Positions 50,131-59,562 of a stretch of DNA of 64,000 bases are shown in pieces. How positions within the stretch are numbered: the first letter of the stretch is position 1; each line of letters begins with the position of its first letter. Position numbers and translations under genes: made by a program. Under the pieces are notes generated by a model. It saw nothing but the letters and a program-made list of their open reading frames with translations. It made no database searches and was not told the DNA's origin. The DNA comes from an uncultured Collinsella sp. (lineage in GTDB: Bacteria > Actinomycetota > Coriobacteriia > Coriobacteriales > Coriobacteriaceae), in the NCBI GenBank assembly GCA_934630735.1, contig CAKTWK010000004.1, positions 29,718 to 93,717 of the forward strand. The letters are read 5' to 3'.

Positions 50131-53100
50131 CTAGTGGTTCTTGCGGCGTTTAGCCAACATGACGAGGGCTATTGCCACTAGGATGATGCCCGCTGCTGCA
50201 GCGGTGGCGACTAGGGCGAATGTTTGGTCGCCGGTGTTTGCGAGGTTCTTCGCTGTGGTCGTAGTCTTGACCTTGGTGTCGGTCTTAGCTCCGTTGTCGG
50301 ACTTGGGCTTGTCCGGGTTCGTCGGGGTCTCAGGAGTCTCGGGGTCCTTTGAGCCTTCGGAATCGGTTGGGCCGGCGGTGTTTACCAGCGTATGGTCCAG
50401 GAACTTCTTGGCGCCCGCACTTGCCTGTGAGAACAGGCGGCGCGTGCGGATCGGGGTGGCGTTCACCGTTGTGGGCGCCGTCTCCTCGGCCTCGATATTC
50501 ACGAGCGTCGTGCCGGTGTCGAGGCCCACGTCGTTGTATCCCACGTGGCAGTAATACTGCGCACCGTCATCGTCTGCGGTCAGGTCAATCTCGAGCTTTG
50601 AGGCCGTTCCAGCCGCGAGGTTGCCATCGGCACCCACGAGCTTAAACTCTGTCTCGCCGCGGCCCTTGCGGTACCACATATAGGTCGGTGCCAGCCCTGT
50701 TTCGCTATCGTCAGCACCGAGTTGCTTCACATGGCCAATCGCCGAGAGCGTCAGGTGGCTTCCCGCCGTGCGCTCAACCGAAGAGTCGTATCCAAGATCC
50801 GACCCCTCCGCAGCATTCGCCGCAGGTCCGCTCACGGTCATCGTCATGCCATCGGGCATGGTCTTGACCGTGATGATTGCCGAGCGAATACCTGTTTCGG
50901 TCGTGGATCCATTCTTAACGGCGGCGATGGCGAATCGATACTCCGTATTGGGCTGCAGCCCATCCCACTTGAGCGAGGTCTGCGTGTTGTCGGCAATCTT
51001 CCAGCTATTGACGACCGTATCCGCCGCATTGCTCTGCAGCATGCCCACGCCGTAGCTTAAGCCACTCTTGTTTGCGAGTACATCGTCCCAGCTAAACGTA
51101 ACGCTGGTCGAATCGACGGCGTTTGCCGTAAAGCCCGTCACGGCCGGCGCGTCGGGCATCTCGACGTCCTTAACGTCATAGCCCACGATCCAGAACTGGT
51201 CGGTGTCCTTGGTGCCGAGCTTGTCGCCCGAGTCTGCCTCGAACTTGTCGACATCCACCGCGTTGACGCCCAGACGCCACACAAAACCGTACTTGCCCTG
51301 CGCGGCCTCGGGCAGGTTGTCGACGGTGCCGCCGTATTCGGTCGATTCACTCGAGGAGTTACCCGTAGTAAAGCCGGCGTTGGCACCAAAGCACAGGCCG
51401 CCAAACAACTCGTGCTTTGCGAGCTTCGCGCCCATGACAACGCTGCCGTTCAGCGTCAAGCCGAGCTCGAGCTCCTGCTCCTTGCCCTCCTCGACTTCGA
51501 TGGTCTGCTCAATGCTCGCCCCCGACTGCGCGGCGGCGCCGTTAAACCCATCGTGCGTGTAGGCGCGCGTTACGCCAGGCTTGCCCAGGCCAAAGGAATC
51601 CCCAACGGGAGTCTCGCCGTTGAGCGTCGTTTGATAGGTTCCGGGTTCTCCCGACCGGTTGGTCAAAAAGTAGCTGAGCGGCGTCATATTGTGCTGTTTG
51701 GCAATGCGGTCATAGGCCTCGACATTAACGACCGAGGTCTGCGCGCCGAGCGACACGGGCGCCGCCATCACGCCCTTGCCACCAGTTTCCTCATTTTCGA
51801 TCTCATACTCGTAATAGACCATCGGAATCGTGTAGAGCACGGCCTTGTCACCCTCGCCGGCATGCGACTCATAGCTTACGCTTGCGCTGACCGTGCGCTC
51901 GCTCCGGTAGTCATAGCATCCCTCGGCGGCAAAATCGACTGAAGCATTCATCGCGACCAGGGGCGGACCGGTCTGCACCTCGACGGCAACGCCCAACTCG
52001 GCGCCAATGGTATAGCCCTGGGATGTCCCCGTGCCCTTTTCCTCTCCGTATGACGTGCCGCCCAACACCAGATAGCCGTATGCCTGCTCCAGATCCTCAA
52101 CATAGGGCGCATCCTGCAGCACGGCAAGCACGCGCGGGTTGGTATAGACCTTGTAGCGGTCCTTGTACGTGATCTTGACGCTGTCGTTGTCGACATCGGG
52201 CAGCGCGAGCGAGATAAATGTGCCATAGGTAGTGCCGCGACGGTTGCTCTCGCTAATCACCTGCTCCTCGCCGCGGCGCACCTTTCCGTTCTCGTCGAGC
52301 GAAAAATGCGAGGCGGTCATCCAATAGTAGTCATCGTTCTTGCGCAGGTCCTCGTCGCGGTGCTTGCCCACCACGGCGATAAAGCTCTCGTTATAGCGGT
52401 CCGAACCCGAGACGCTGCCCGCCTTGACGTCGCTGATCCACACCTGCTCTATACCCTTGTGGTCATGCTTGTTGCTGCTGTTGTATTGCTGACCGCTCAT
52501 GCTCATGGTTCCGACCATGGACCCCAAGCCCTGAGCCCCGCTCTGTGCCGTGTTGCAGGCAAAGTCGCGGAACACATCGCCGCCCACGAGCACCTCGTCG
52601 ACCGCCAGCTGCTCGGACAGGCGGTCAAGGTTGGCAGTGGCAAGGGCAATAGGCGCCAAGGTGCACGGATAGCGCTTATCCTGAGCGCTATCCTTCCATG
52701 CGCTGTTGGGCACATGCATCAGCCCATAGGAGGCGAGGAGCCCGTCTCTGTATTCCTTGCAATCGGAAAGCTTGAACTCGCCAGACTCCGAGTCAAAATA
52801 CGCGTAGCGGTACAGCGCGCCGTACAGCCCCTTGCTGCCGTCAGAAGCGCCGTAATCAAAAGCGCTGCGTTGCCAGTCATAGCCCGCAAGAATAAGGCCC
52901 GTGACGGTTTCACCCGTCTTCTTTCCTTCTTCATCGTAGGCGGCAAACGTGCCGAACGTCGCATTCGCAGCGACCATGGTCTTGCCGTTCGCGGAGAGGG
53001 AGATTGCGCCCGCGTCGCCCAGAGCATCGACATGGACGAGCGCACCCTTGGATGCATCCCACGAAAACAGCTCGCAATGCGTCGACTTATCAATATTCTT

Positions 53101-54219
53101 CTTGCCGTAGGGCGCCGAGACCACGATGGCGAGGTCATCGCAAAAATCGCGATCGAGGTCGCCGGCCGCTAGCGAAACGACAGGAGCTGACTGAAGCTGC
53201 GTCCAGGAGTCGTTCCCGCCCTTGTTGTGCGTGGTGTAGTCCGCGGCGTTACCGGCATCGATCTTGACGACGCTTTGCTTCCAGTTGCCGCCCTCCAAGT
53301 CATACATGTCGACTACAGCCTTGCGCACGCCGTTCTCGTCGACATAGCAGCCCGCGTAGACAAAAAGCTCGTCGACGCCGTCGCCATCGACATCGCCCGC
53401 CTCGACATCAAAGACGGCGTCGTGCTCTTGCAGGTAACCGGCATCCAGGTACTTAAAACGGCCTTCGTACATCATATTAGTGTTGACCGTCACCGGCAGG
53501 TGTGTGTCGAGAGTGCGCGTACGCCCGTTGCTAAACGAGTAGAGGACCAGCTCAATCTTTCCGGCGTATGACTTGCCGTCAATCGTCGTGGAGGAACTGT
53601 CGCCGTAGGCACGGAGCTCGGCAACGCGGCTCTTTTTGCCCGTGCTGGCGTCGCTGCAGAACTCAACACTCGTGGCGTGAATGCCCGAGAAACCGTTGTT
53701 GTCGTTGGCGAGTACTGTTGAGGACTCATTGTTGCTTAGGTACGACCAGGTGCCGCCACCGTAGTCGCTATGCTTGTAGAGATCGCTGTTCGTATCGAAG
53801 TTGTTGACGTTTTGCCAGAACTTTGCGGCGCCCCACACACTTCCATAGCCATCGGTGAGTTTGCTGCTGCCGCCAATGTCACCGCGCTCGACGTTCTCGA
53901 GCTTGTCGCGCAGAGTGTAGCGATTGCCATGGCTACCGTTAGCTGCCATATAGACCTCGCTGCGCGTGGCAAACGTCGTGGGGGTATCAGTGGAATAGGG
54001 GCCAACGGTATCGGCCGGAATGTCCTCGCTCGTGCCCAGACCCAGGGCTTGATAATCCTGCTCGGTCATATCGGTGATTGCGGGCGCGTCTGCCGCCTGG
54101 GCAACCTGGGGCGTGGCCGTGAAGCAGGCGACGCTCGTGGCGATCAACGCAGCAAGCGCCGCCGTCCCAACAAGCGGGATTTTCGACAGCCTACGGATAG
54201 GGGGGTGTGGAACGTACAT
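50131..54219 (-). CDS. Large sortase-anchored surface protein
   Basis: 1362 residues. N-terminal signal peptide (Arg-rich start, hydrophobic LVGTAALAALIATSVACF, cleavage near AQA-AD at about 43). The first third contains FG-GAP/VCBS-like calcium loops (EAGDVDGDGVDELFVY; LAAGDLDRDFCDDLAIV; LALPDVDNDS). A central beta-rich region is followed by a fibronectin type III-like domain at about 1045-1140 (TSVTFSWDDVLANKSGL, LQPNTEYRFAIAAV) and an Ig-like region. The tail is Pro/Thr/Lys-rich with LANTG at 1326-1330, a hydrophobic helix and KRRKNH. LANTG is a sortase signal of the LAxTG kind. AGCGAGG precedes the ATG. Probably adhesion or glycan binding. Flanked on both sides by family 5 and family 7 repeats. 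Confidence 0.88.
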   Translation of the reverse strand: MYVPHPPIRRLSKIPLVGTAALAALIATSVACFTATPQVAQAADAPAITDMTEQDYQALGLGTSEDIPADTVGPYSTDTPTTFATRSEVYMAANGSHGNRYTLRDKLENVERGDIGGSSKLTDGYGSVWGAAKFWQNVNNFDTNSDLYKHSDYGGGTWSYLSNNESSTVLANDNNGFSGIHATSVEFCSDASTGKKSRVAELRAYGDSSSTTIDGKSYAGKIELVLYSFSNGRTRTLDTHLPVTVNTNMMYEGRFKYLDAGYLQEHDAVFDVEAGDVDGDGVDELFVYAGCYVDENGVRKAVVDMYDLEGGNWKQSVVKIDAGNAADYTTHNKGGNDSWTQLQSAPVVSLAAGDLDRDFCDDLAIVVSAPYGKKNIDKSTHCELFSWDASKGALVHVDALGDAGAISLSANGKTMVAANATFGTFAAYDEEGKKTGETVTGLILAGYDWQRSAFDYGASDGSKGLYGALYRYAYFDSESGEFKLSDCKEYRDGLLASYGLMHVPNSAWKDSAQDKRYPCTLAPIALATANLDRLSEQLAVDEVLVGGDVFRDFACNTAQSGAQGLGSMVGTMSMSGQQYNSSNKHDHKGIEQVWISDVKAGSVSGSDRYNESFIAVVGKHRDEDLRKNDDYYWMTASHFSLDENGKVRRGEEQVISESNRRGTTYGTFISLALPDVDNDSVKITYKDRYKVYTNPRVLAVLQDAPYVEDLEQAYGYLVLGGTSYGEEKGTGTSQGYTIGAELGVAVEVQTGPPLVAMNASVDFAAEGCYDYRSERTVSASVSYESHAGEGDKAVLYTIPMVYYEYEIENEETGGKGVMAAPVSLGAQTSVVNVEAYDRIAKQHNMTPLSYFLTNRSGEPGTYQTTLNGETPVGDSFGLGKPGVTRAYTHDGFNGAAAQSGASIEQTIEVEEGKEQELELGLTLNGSVVMGAKLAKHELFGGLCFGANAGFTTGNSSSESTEYGGTVDNLPEAAQGKYGFVWRLGVNAVDVDKFEADSGDKLGTKDTDQFWIVGYDVKDVEMPDAPAVTGFTANAVDSTSVTFSWDDVLANKSGLSYGVGMLQSNAADTVVNSWKIADNTQTSLKWDGLQPNTEYRFAIAAVKNGSTTETGIRSAIITVKTMPDGMTMTVSGPAANAAEGSDLGYDSSVERTAGSHLTLSAIGHVKQLGADDSETGLAPTYMWYRKGRGETEFKLVGADGNLAAGTASKLEIDLTADDDGAQYYCHVGYNDVGLDTGTTLVNIEAEETAPTTVNATPIRTRRLFSQASAGAKKFLDHTLVNTAGPTDSEGSKDPETPETPTNPDKPKSDNGAKTDTKVKTTTTAKNLANTGDQTFALVATAAAAGIILVAIALVMLAKRRKNH

Positions 54220-54340
54220 GAGGGACCTCGCTTCATTCGAATGGAGTGGACTCATTTTTACAAATGATACGTCCGATGCCCGATATCACGTGTCTCATTT
54301 TCGCCAACGGCGTGTCTCATTTTTGAGAATCCGAGATGCC

Positions 54341-54799
54341 GCGGAAATCTTATCCCAGCTCAAAGGCCATTTCTGGGATGTATTTTCCGTCGAGTGCCTC
54401 ATCGGGAAACTGCATCCCATTTCAAGCGTCGATTCTGGGACGCACTTTCCCCTTAGACCCTCAACCGGAAACCGCATCCCACTTTGAGCGCAAATTCCGG
54501 GATGCATTTTCCGCTTGAGCCTCATTGGGAAACGGCGTCCCACTTTGAGGGCTGATTGTGGGATGCATTTTCCGGTTTTGCTCTCATTGGGAAAATGCAT
54601 CCCGTTTCTTGACCGAATAATGGGACGCAATTTCCCGTTGGAGCGCCTTTGGGAAAGTGTGTCCCACTTCGACCGCCCAGAGTGGGATGCACTTTCCGCA
54701 AAGCACCTCAACGGGAAACTACGTCCCATTCCAAAGGCAAATTCCGGGACGCATTTTTCGAAAGCCTGCCCATCCGGAAAGCCCGTCCCACTTTGGACG
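54341..54799. repeat. Array of seven and a half palindromic units, family 5
   Basis: Units start at about 54341, 54403, 54465, 54526, 54588, 54650, 54712 and 54774, a period of about 62 bp. Each is a 50-bp palindrome of form GGGAAAnnGCATCCCA - loop of about 16-18 nt - TGGGATGCATTTTCC, with a 12-bp spacer often reading CCTCA. Loops vary but often contain CTTTGAGCGCAAATTC-like sequence. The last unit is half. It lies upstream of the surface-protein gene. No reading frame in 54220-55020 is convincing. Confidence 0.85.
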
Positions 54800-54847
54800 C
54801 ATCCGGGCACGGAACCATCGACCTATCAGGCCTCCCATCAATAAAGA

Positions 54848-54980
54848 GGCGTCCTCCCGGACGGCGGGGCACGAAGTTCATCGCGAGTTCCGCACGCAAA
54901 GAAGGCCACTTAATGTGGCCTTCGTCTTGCGCAGGACTGTAGAGCAGGGAACTTCGTGCCCCGACGCCCGGGAGGACGTT
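54848..54980. repeat. Long hairpin, family 7 (copy 4)
   Basis: About 32-bp arms (54848-54879 / 54948-54980, few mismatches; GGGGCACGAAGTTC and complement). Loop TTCATCGCGAGTTCCGCACG, inner stem AAGGCCACTTAATGTGGCCTT, then GCAGGACTGTAGAGCAGGGA. Loop shared with 49708-49838 in the opposite orientation. Ends 40 bp before the flavodoxin stop codon. Confidence 0.8.
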
Positions 54981-55020
54981 TCATTTAGAAAGATGGACCG
55001 ACCGCCGTCAGCGATGGGAG

Positions 55021-55572
55021 CTACTCGCCCAGCACGGCCTTCTTGGCCGCCGCCGCCATATGGTCCAGATCTTCCTTGGTGGGATGGTCCTTCGCGGCAA
55101 CCCAGTTGTCGAGCAGCATCTTAAATCGGGCGTTGTCGGGATCTTGCTCGAGCATAGCCTCGTAGCGCTGCTTGACCGCAGGGCCCATCTTGCCCTGACA
55201 CATCGCCCAGCCCGCAAGCTCGGCATCATTGGCCAAATTGGAGGTCACGCGATCGATAATCTGCCTAAAGTACTCCTCGCTGGCGCCAAAACCGCAGGTG
55301 CCAAACAGGAAGACGCGCTTGCCGTGCAAGGCGGAGAGCAACGCCGCGACCGAAGGGGTACACGCGCCCTTGTCGCACCAAAAGCCAACGAGCACCGTAT
55401 CGGCAGCGCAGGCACCCTGCGCCTCGAGCGCAACCTGATCTGCATCTGCATCGTCACTCAACGCCGCGGCATGGACAAACTCAACGCCCGCAGCCTGCAG
55501 AGTGCGCTTGATCGCACCCGAAACCATCCTGGTATTACCGCTCTTGCTGTTGACCACCAAAGAGCATGTCAT
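55021..55572 (-). CDS. Flavodoxin-family protein
   Basis: 183 residues from the ATG giving MTCSLVVNSKSGNTRMVSGAI, where SKSGNTR is the FMN-phosphate loop. Further family features are VLVGFWCDKGACTPSV and VFLFGTCGFGASEEYF. The C-terminal 50 residues form an extra helical region (RYEAMLEQDPDNARFKML). It resembles flavodoxins called BilS in some gut bacteria, but no bilirubin reductase gene is adjacent. The ribosome site is weak; an alternative GTG start 12 codons upstream exists. Likely carries electrons to an unknown partner. Confidence 0.8.
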   Translation of the reverse strand: MTCSLVVNSKSGNTRMVSGAIKRTLQAAGVEFVHAAALSDDADADQVALEAQGACAADTVLVGFWCDKGACTPSVAALLSALHGKRVFLFGTCGFGASEEYFRQIIDRVTSNLANDAELAGWAMCQGKMGPAVKQRYEAMLEQDPDNARFKMLLDNWVAAKDHPTKEDLDHMAAAAKKAVLGE

Positions 55573-55698
55573 AGTCACGTTGCTCGTTTCCCCCAAAACT
55601 AAAGCCACTAATGCAATTTATTAGATGAATATCTTAGTACTAACGTGACAGATGTAAACCACCTTCTGCCGATTGATTCATTTGCCCCACGGGCTTGC

Positions 55699-57558
55699 TC
55701 ACTGGGCGAACTGGCTGCGGTAGAGCTCGGCATAGAAGCCGTCTGCCGCCAGCAGCTCGTCGTGCGTGCCGCGCTCGATAATCTCGCCGTCGCGCATCAC
55801 CAGAATGCAGTCGGCGTTGCGGATGGTGCTCAGGCGGTGCGCCACGACAAAGCTTGTGCGGCCGGCCATGAGCTCGTCGAATGCCGCCTGCACCTGCAGC
55901 TCGGTGCGGGTATCGATGCTCGAGGTCGCCTCGTCCAGTAGCAGAATCGCCGGGTCGGTGAGCATGACGCGCGCGATGCACAGCAGCTGTTTTTGACCCT
56001 GGCTAAACGTGCCGCCGTCCTCGCCGATCACCGTATCGTAGCCGCCTGGTAGCTGCACGATAAACTTGTGCGCATGCGCGCGCTTGGCCGCCTCGATAAC
56101 CTGTTCGCGTGTGGCATCGGGACAACCATAGGCGATGTTTTCGGCCACGGTGCCCTCGAACAGCCAAGTGTCCTGCAGCACCATGCCAAAGGCACGGCGC
56201 AGGCTTGCGCGCGTGTAGTCACGCGAGGAACGGCCATCGACCATGATGCGTCCGGCATCGATATCGTAAAAGCGCAGCAGCAGGTTGATGAGCGTCGTCT
56301 TGCCACAGCCCGTGGGACCGACGAGGGCAAAGCGCGTACCGGGCTTGGCATCGATGCAGATATCCTGCAGCAGTTTGCGGTCGGGCACGTAGCTAAAGTC
56401 CACATGCTCAAACGAAACCTCGCCCTTCGGGGCGGCGAGCTCAATGGCATCCGCTGCGTCGGGCTCCTGCTCGCGCGCATCAAGCAACGCAAACATGCGG
56501 CGCGCCGAGGCGTACGCGGTCTGAATCTGCGTAATGACGTTGGTGACCTCGTTGAACGGCTTGGTGTACTGGTTGGCATAGGACAGGAAAATCTGCACGC
56601 CGCCCACCGTAAGCGCCGCGGGCACGCCCGTGATCACGCCCACGCAGCCGATCACAGCGACCACGGCGTAGATGATGTTGTTGATAAAGCGCGTACCGGG
56701 GTTAGAGAGCGAACCCATAAACTGCGCGCGCTCACCTGCCGTATAGAGCTCGGCGTTGAGGGCATCGAAGCGCTGTTGAGCGTGCGGGCCGTAGGCGAAG
56801 GCGTCCACGAGCTTTTGTTCACCCACATACTCCTCGATATGACCGCCGAGTTGGCCCTGGATGCGCTGTTGAGCAGTGAAGCTCTTGTTGGAAAGCTTGG
56901 CGATGGCACCGGCCGCAAAGATGGAAAGCGGCGTGACGAGCACCACCACAAGCGTCATGGTCAGGTTGATGGAGAGCATAAACGCGAGCGTGCCCACGAT
57001 GGTGATGACGCCGGTAAAGAGCTGCGTAAAGCCCTGCAGCAGGCCGTCACCCACCTGATCGACGTCGTTGACCACGCGGCTCATGAGGTCGCCGTGGGCA
57101 TGGCCGTCGATAAAGCTGAGCGGCATGCGGCTGAGCTTGTCGCTTGCCTCCACGCGCATGTCGCGCACCGTCTCGTAGGACAGGCGGTTGACGCAATAGC
57201 CCTGCAGCCACTGGAAGGCCGCGGCCCCCACCACGACGAGCGCGAGCTTGGTGACAAGCGGCGGCAGCGCGTCAAAGTCCACCCGCCCGGCGGCAACGAT
57301 GAGGTCGATGCCCTCGCCGATAAGGATGGGCGTATAGAGTTGCAAGATCACCGAGATGGCGGCGCTCACAAACGACGCCGTAAACGAAATGCGATGCGGA
57401 CGGACGTAGCCCAGCAGGCGGCGAGTTACCGCGCCCACGGGGTAGCGCTCGGGGTCGCCGGGCTGGCGCGGGCCGTCACCCAAGTCGTTGAGGCTATCGT
57501 TGCCGGACACGTTGGCCGTCATCGTGGCGACCGAGCCGGAAGAAGTATACGGGTTCAT
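55699..57558 (-). CDS. ABC exporter half-transporter (catalytic subunit, second system)
   Basis: 619 residues. A 45-residue polar N-terminus is followed by six transmembrane helices and the ATPase: Walker A GPTGCGKTT, signature FSQGQKQL, Walker B LLLDEATSSID with catalytic Glu, switch His in VAHRLST. Starts directly after the stop of the upstream partner (TAAATG), with AAAGGAGG before it. It forms a heterodimer with the product of 57559-59439. Substrate unknown. Confidence 0.9.
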   Translation of the reverse strand: MNPYTSSGSVATMTANVSGNDSLNDLGDGPRQPGDPERYPVGAVTRRLLGYVRPHRISFTASFVSAAISVILQLYTPILIGEGIDLIVAAGRVDFDALPPLVTKLALVVVGAAAFQWLQGYCVNRLSYETVRDMRVEASDKLSRMPLSFIDGHAHGDLMSRVVNDVDQVGDGLLQGFTQLFTGVITIVGTLAFMLSINLTMTLVVVLVTPLSIFAAGAIAKLSNKSFTAQQRIQGQLGGHIEEYVGEQKLVDAFAYGPHAQQRFDALNAELYTAGERAQFMGSLSNPGTRFINNIIYAVVAVIGCVGVITGVPAALTVGGVQIFLSYANQYTKPFNEVTNVITQIQTAYASARRMFALLDAREQEPDAADAIELAAPKGEVSFEHVDFSYVPDRKLLQDICIDAKPGTRFALVGPTGCGKTTLINLLLRFYDIDAGRIMVDGRSSRDYTRASLRRAFGMVLQDTWLFEGTVAENIAYGCPDATREQVIEAAKRAHAHKFIVQLPGGYDTVIGEDGGTFSQGQKQLLCIARVMLTDPAILLLDEATSSIDTRTELQVQAAFDELMAGRTSFVVAHRLSTIRNADCILVMRDGEIIERGTHDELLAADGFYAELYRSQFAQ

Positions 57559-59439
57559 TTAGCAACCCTCCTTTGCGCAAGTGGATGCCGGGGCGCACGC
57601 GGCGCCTGAGGCGGGCACGGGGCTTGGGGCGAACGCGGGCGTCGCGCTCCCCTGCTGGCCCTCGAGCTCCTCGCGACGAAGCTGCGACTGGCAAATCTCG
57701 CGGTAGAGTTGGCAGCTTGCGTAGAGCTCGTCGTGCGCGCCCAGGCCCGCGACCGAGCCGTGGTCGAGCACGCAGATCATGTCGGCATCGCGCACGGTCG
57801 AGACGCGCTGGCTCACGATGACGGTCGTGAGCGGCAGCCCGCCCTCGGCGGCACCGCGCACGCTGCGCTCGCGAATGGCGTGACGAAGCGCCGCATCGGT
57901 CTTAAAGTCGAGCGCCGAGGCGGAGTCATCCATGATCAGGACCTGCGGAGAGCCCACCAGGGCACGTGCGATGGTCAGGCGCTGGCGCTGGCCACCGCTA
58001 AAGTTCTTGCCGCCCGCTTCGACCGGGGCGTCGAGCCCCTGCGGCTTGTTGCGCACGAACTCGCTGGCCTGCGCTATATCGAGTGCCGCCCACAGCTCCT
58101 CATCGGTTGCCGACTCGTCGCGCCAGGTTAGGTTGCTGCGGATCGTGCCGCTCACGAGCGACGCGCGCTGCGGTACGGTCACGACCACATGGCGCAGCTG
58201 ATCGAGCGGCCAGGTGCGCACGTCGGCACCCATTACGCTCACGCTGCCGGCGCCCGCGTCGTACAGGCGCGGGATGAGCGAGACGAGCGTCGACTTGCCG
58301 CTGCCCGTACCGCCGATAATGCCGAGCGTTTTGCCCAGCGGCAGCTCCAGGGTCACGTCATTGACGGCGTTGGCGGCGCCCGCGCCAAAGGAGAAGCTCG
58401 CATGGCTCAAGCTCAGCGAGGGAACCGAAACAGCGTTGCCCATCGCGCTCGGCTCGGGCAGCGCAACCGGTTGGTTGCCCTCGTCGGTAATGCTCGGCTC
58501 GCAATTGAGCACCTCGTTGAGACGCGACGCGCTGGCGCTCGCCTTGGTAAAGACCACGACCAGGTTGGCGACATACACGATGGAGGTCAGGGTCTGCGTC
58601 ATGTAGTTGACGAACGCCATGACCTGGCCCTGCGTGAGCTCGCCCACGTTGACCTGGACGCCGCCCACCCACAGGATGGCGCACACGCCCAGGTTCATCA
58701 CCAAAAACGTGACGGGATTAAGAATCGACGAGAGCTTGCCCACCGCGATGGCGGTATGCGCCTGGTCATCGGCTGCCTGGGCAAAACGCTCGCGCTCGTG
58801 ATCCTCGCGCACAAAGGCTCGGACCACGCGGGCGCCCGAAAGCCCCTCGCGACAGATGAGTGCGATGCGATCGAGCTTTGCCTGCAGCTGCTTGTAGTAC
58901 GGGATGCAGCGCGCCATGACAAACCAAAACACCAGGCCGATGGCGGGCGTGCAAATCAAAAAGATGATGCCGAGCTTAAGGTCGATGGCAAGGGCCGCGA
59001 CCATGGAGCCCACCGCCAGGAAAGGCCAGCGGATGAGCATACGCACGCCCAGCGCCACGGCGAGCTGTACCTGGTTGACGTCGTTGGTAATGCGCGTGAT
59101 GAGCGACGGAGTGCCAAAGCGATCGAGCTCAGTATAGCTCAGCTTGTTGATGTGCTTGTAGAGTGCGCCGCGAATGTCGGTGCCCATGCCCTGCGAGGTG
59201 AGCGCCGCCATCTTTTGGCAGACGAGCGTAAACGAGATGCCGATCACAGCCATGGCGGCGAGCACCATGCCGTAGTGGACGACGGCACTCACGTCGTGCG
59301 CGCCGATGCCTTTATCGATCATCTGGGCAATCACCAGCGGCGTAAGCAGGTCAAAGATCACTTCGATCAGCTTGCACGCTGGGCCAATCACCATATACCG
59401 GCGAAACTTACCACCAAAACGCCTGAGCAGCTCAATCAT
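57559..59439 (-). CDS. ABC exporter half-transporter (degenerate-site subunit, second system)
   Basis: 626 residues. Exporter helices (10-310), ATPase with canonical Walker A GGTGSGKST and signature FSGGQRQR, but Walker B followed by Asp-Ser (LIMDDSASALD), so the catalytic Glu is lacking, as in degenerate half-sites. The C-terminus has a 35-residue Pro/Ala tail with three Cys (ending CAKEGC). The ATG at 59439 has GGGAG upstream; a TTG 11 codons earlier has none. First gene of the pair. Confidence 0.9.
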   Translation of the reverse strand: MIELLRRFGGKFRRYMVIGPACKLIEVIFDLLTPLVIAQMIDKGIGAHDVSAVVHYGMVLAAMAVIGISFTLVCQKMAALTSQGMGTDIRGALYKHINKLSYTELDRFGTPSLITRITNDVNQVQLAVALGVRMLIRWPFLAVGSMVAALAIDLKLGIIFLICTPAIGLVFWFVMARCIPYYKQLQAKLDRIALICREGLSGARVVRAFVREDHERERFAQAADDQAHTAIAVGKLSSILNPVTFLVMNLGVCAILWVGGVQVNVGELTQGQVMAFVNYMTQTLTSIVYVANLVVVFTKASASASRLNEVLNCEPSITDEGNQPVALPEPSAMGNAVSVPSLSLSHASFSFGAGAANAVNDVTLELPLGKTLGIIGGTGSGKSTLVSLIPRLYDAGAGSVSVMGADVRTWPLDQLRHVVVTVPQRASLVSGTIRSNLTWRDESATDEELWAALDIAQASEFVRNKPQGLDAPVEAGGKNFSGGQRQRLTIARALVGSPQVLIMDDSASALDFKTDAALRHAIRERSVRGAAEGGLPLTTVIVSQRVSTVRDADMICVLDHGSVAGLGAHDELYASCQLYREICQSQLRREELEGQQGSATPAFAPSPVPASGAACAPASTCAKEGC

Positions 59440-59562
59440 AAAAAGGCGCTCCCTATCATCATCTCTCTTCAATCTGATTCATGATAGTACGGCGAACCCT
59501 GAAGATGCGTAAGCAACTCGTTACAGAAGAGTCTTGAGCGGTGGTAAAAACCGTCACTGTTT

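Noticed and set aside
54341..54799. Possible CRISPR array
   Set aside because: The conserved parts are the two arms of each palindrome; there are no identical repeats separated by unique spacers, and no cas genes are in the window.
54515..54844. Short frames across the family 5 array
   Set aside because: Open by chance because the 62-bp units recur; translations follow the repeat, and no ribosome site or family is seen.
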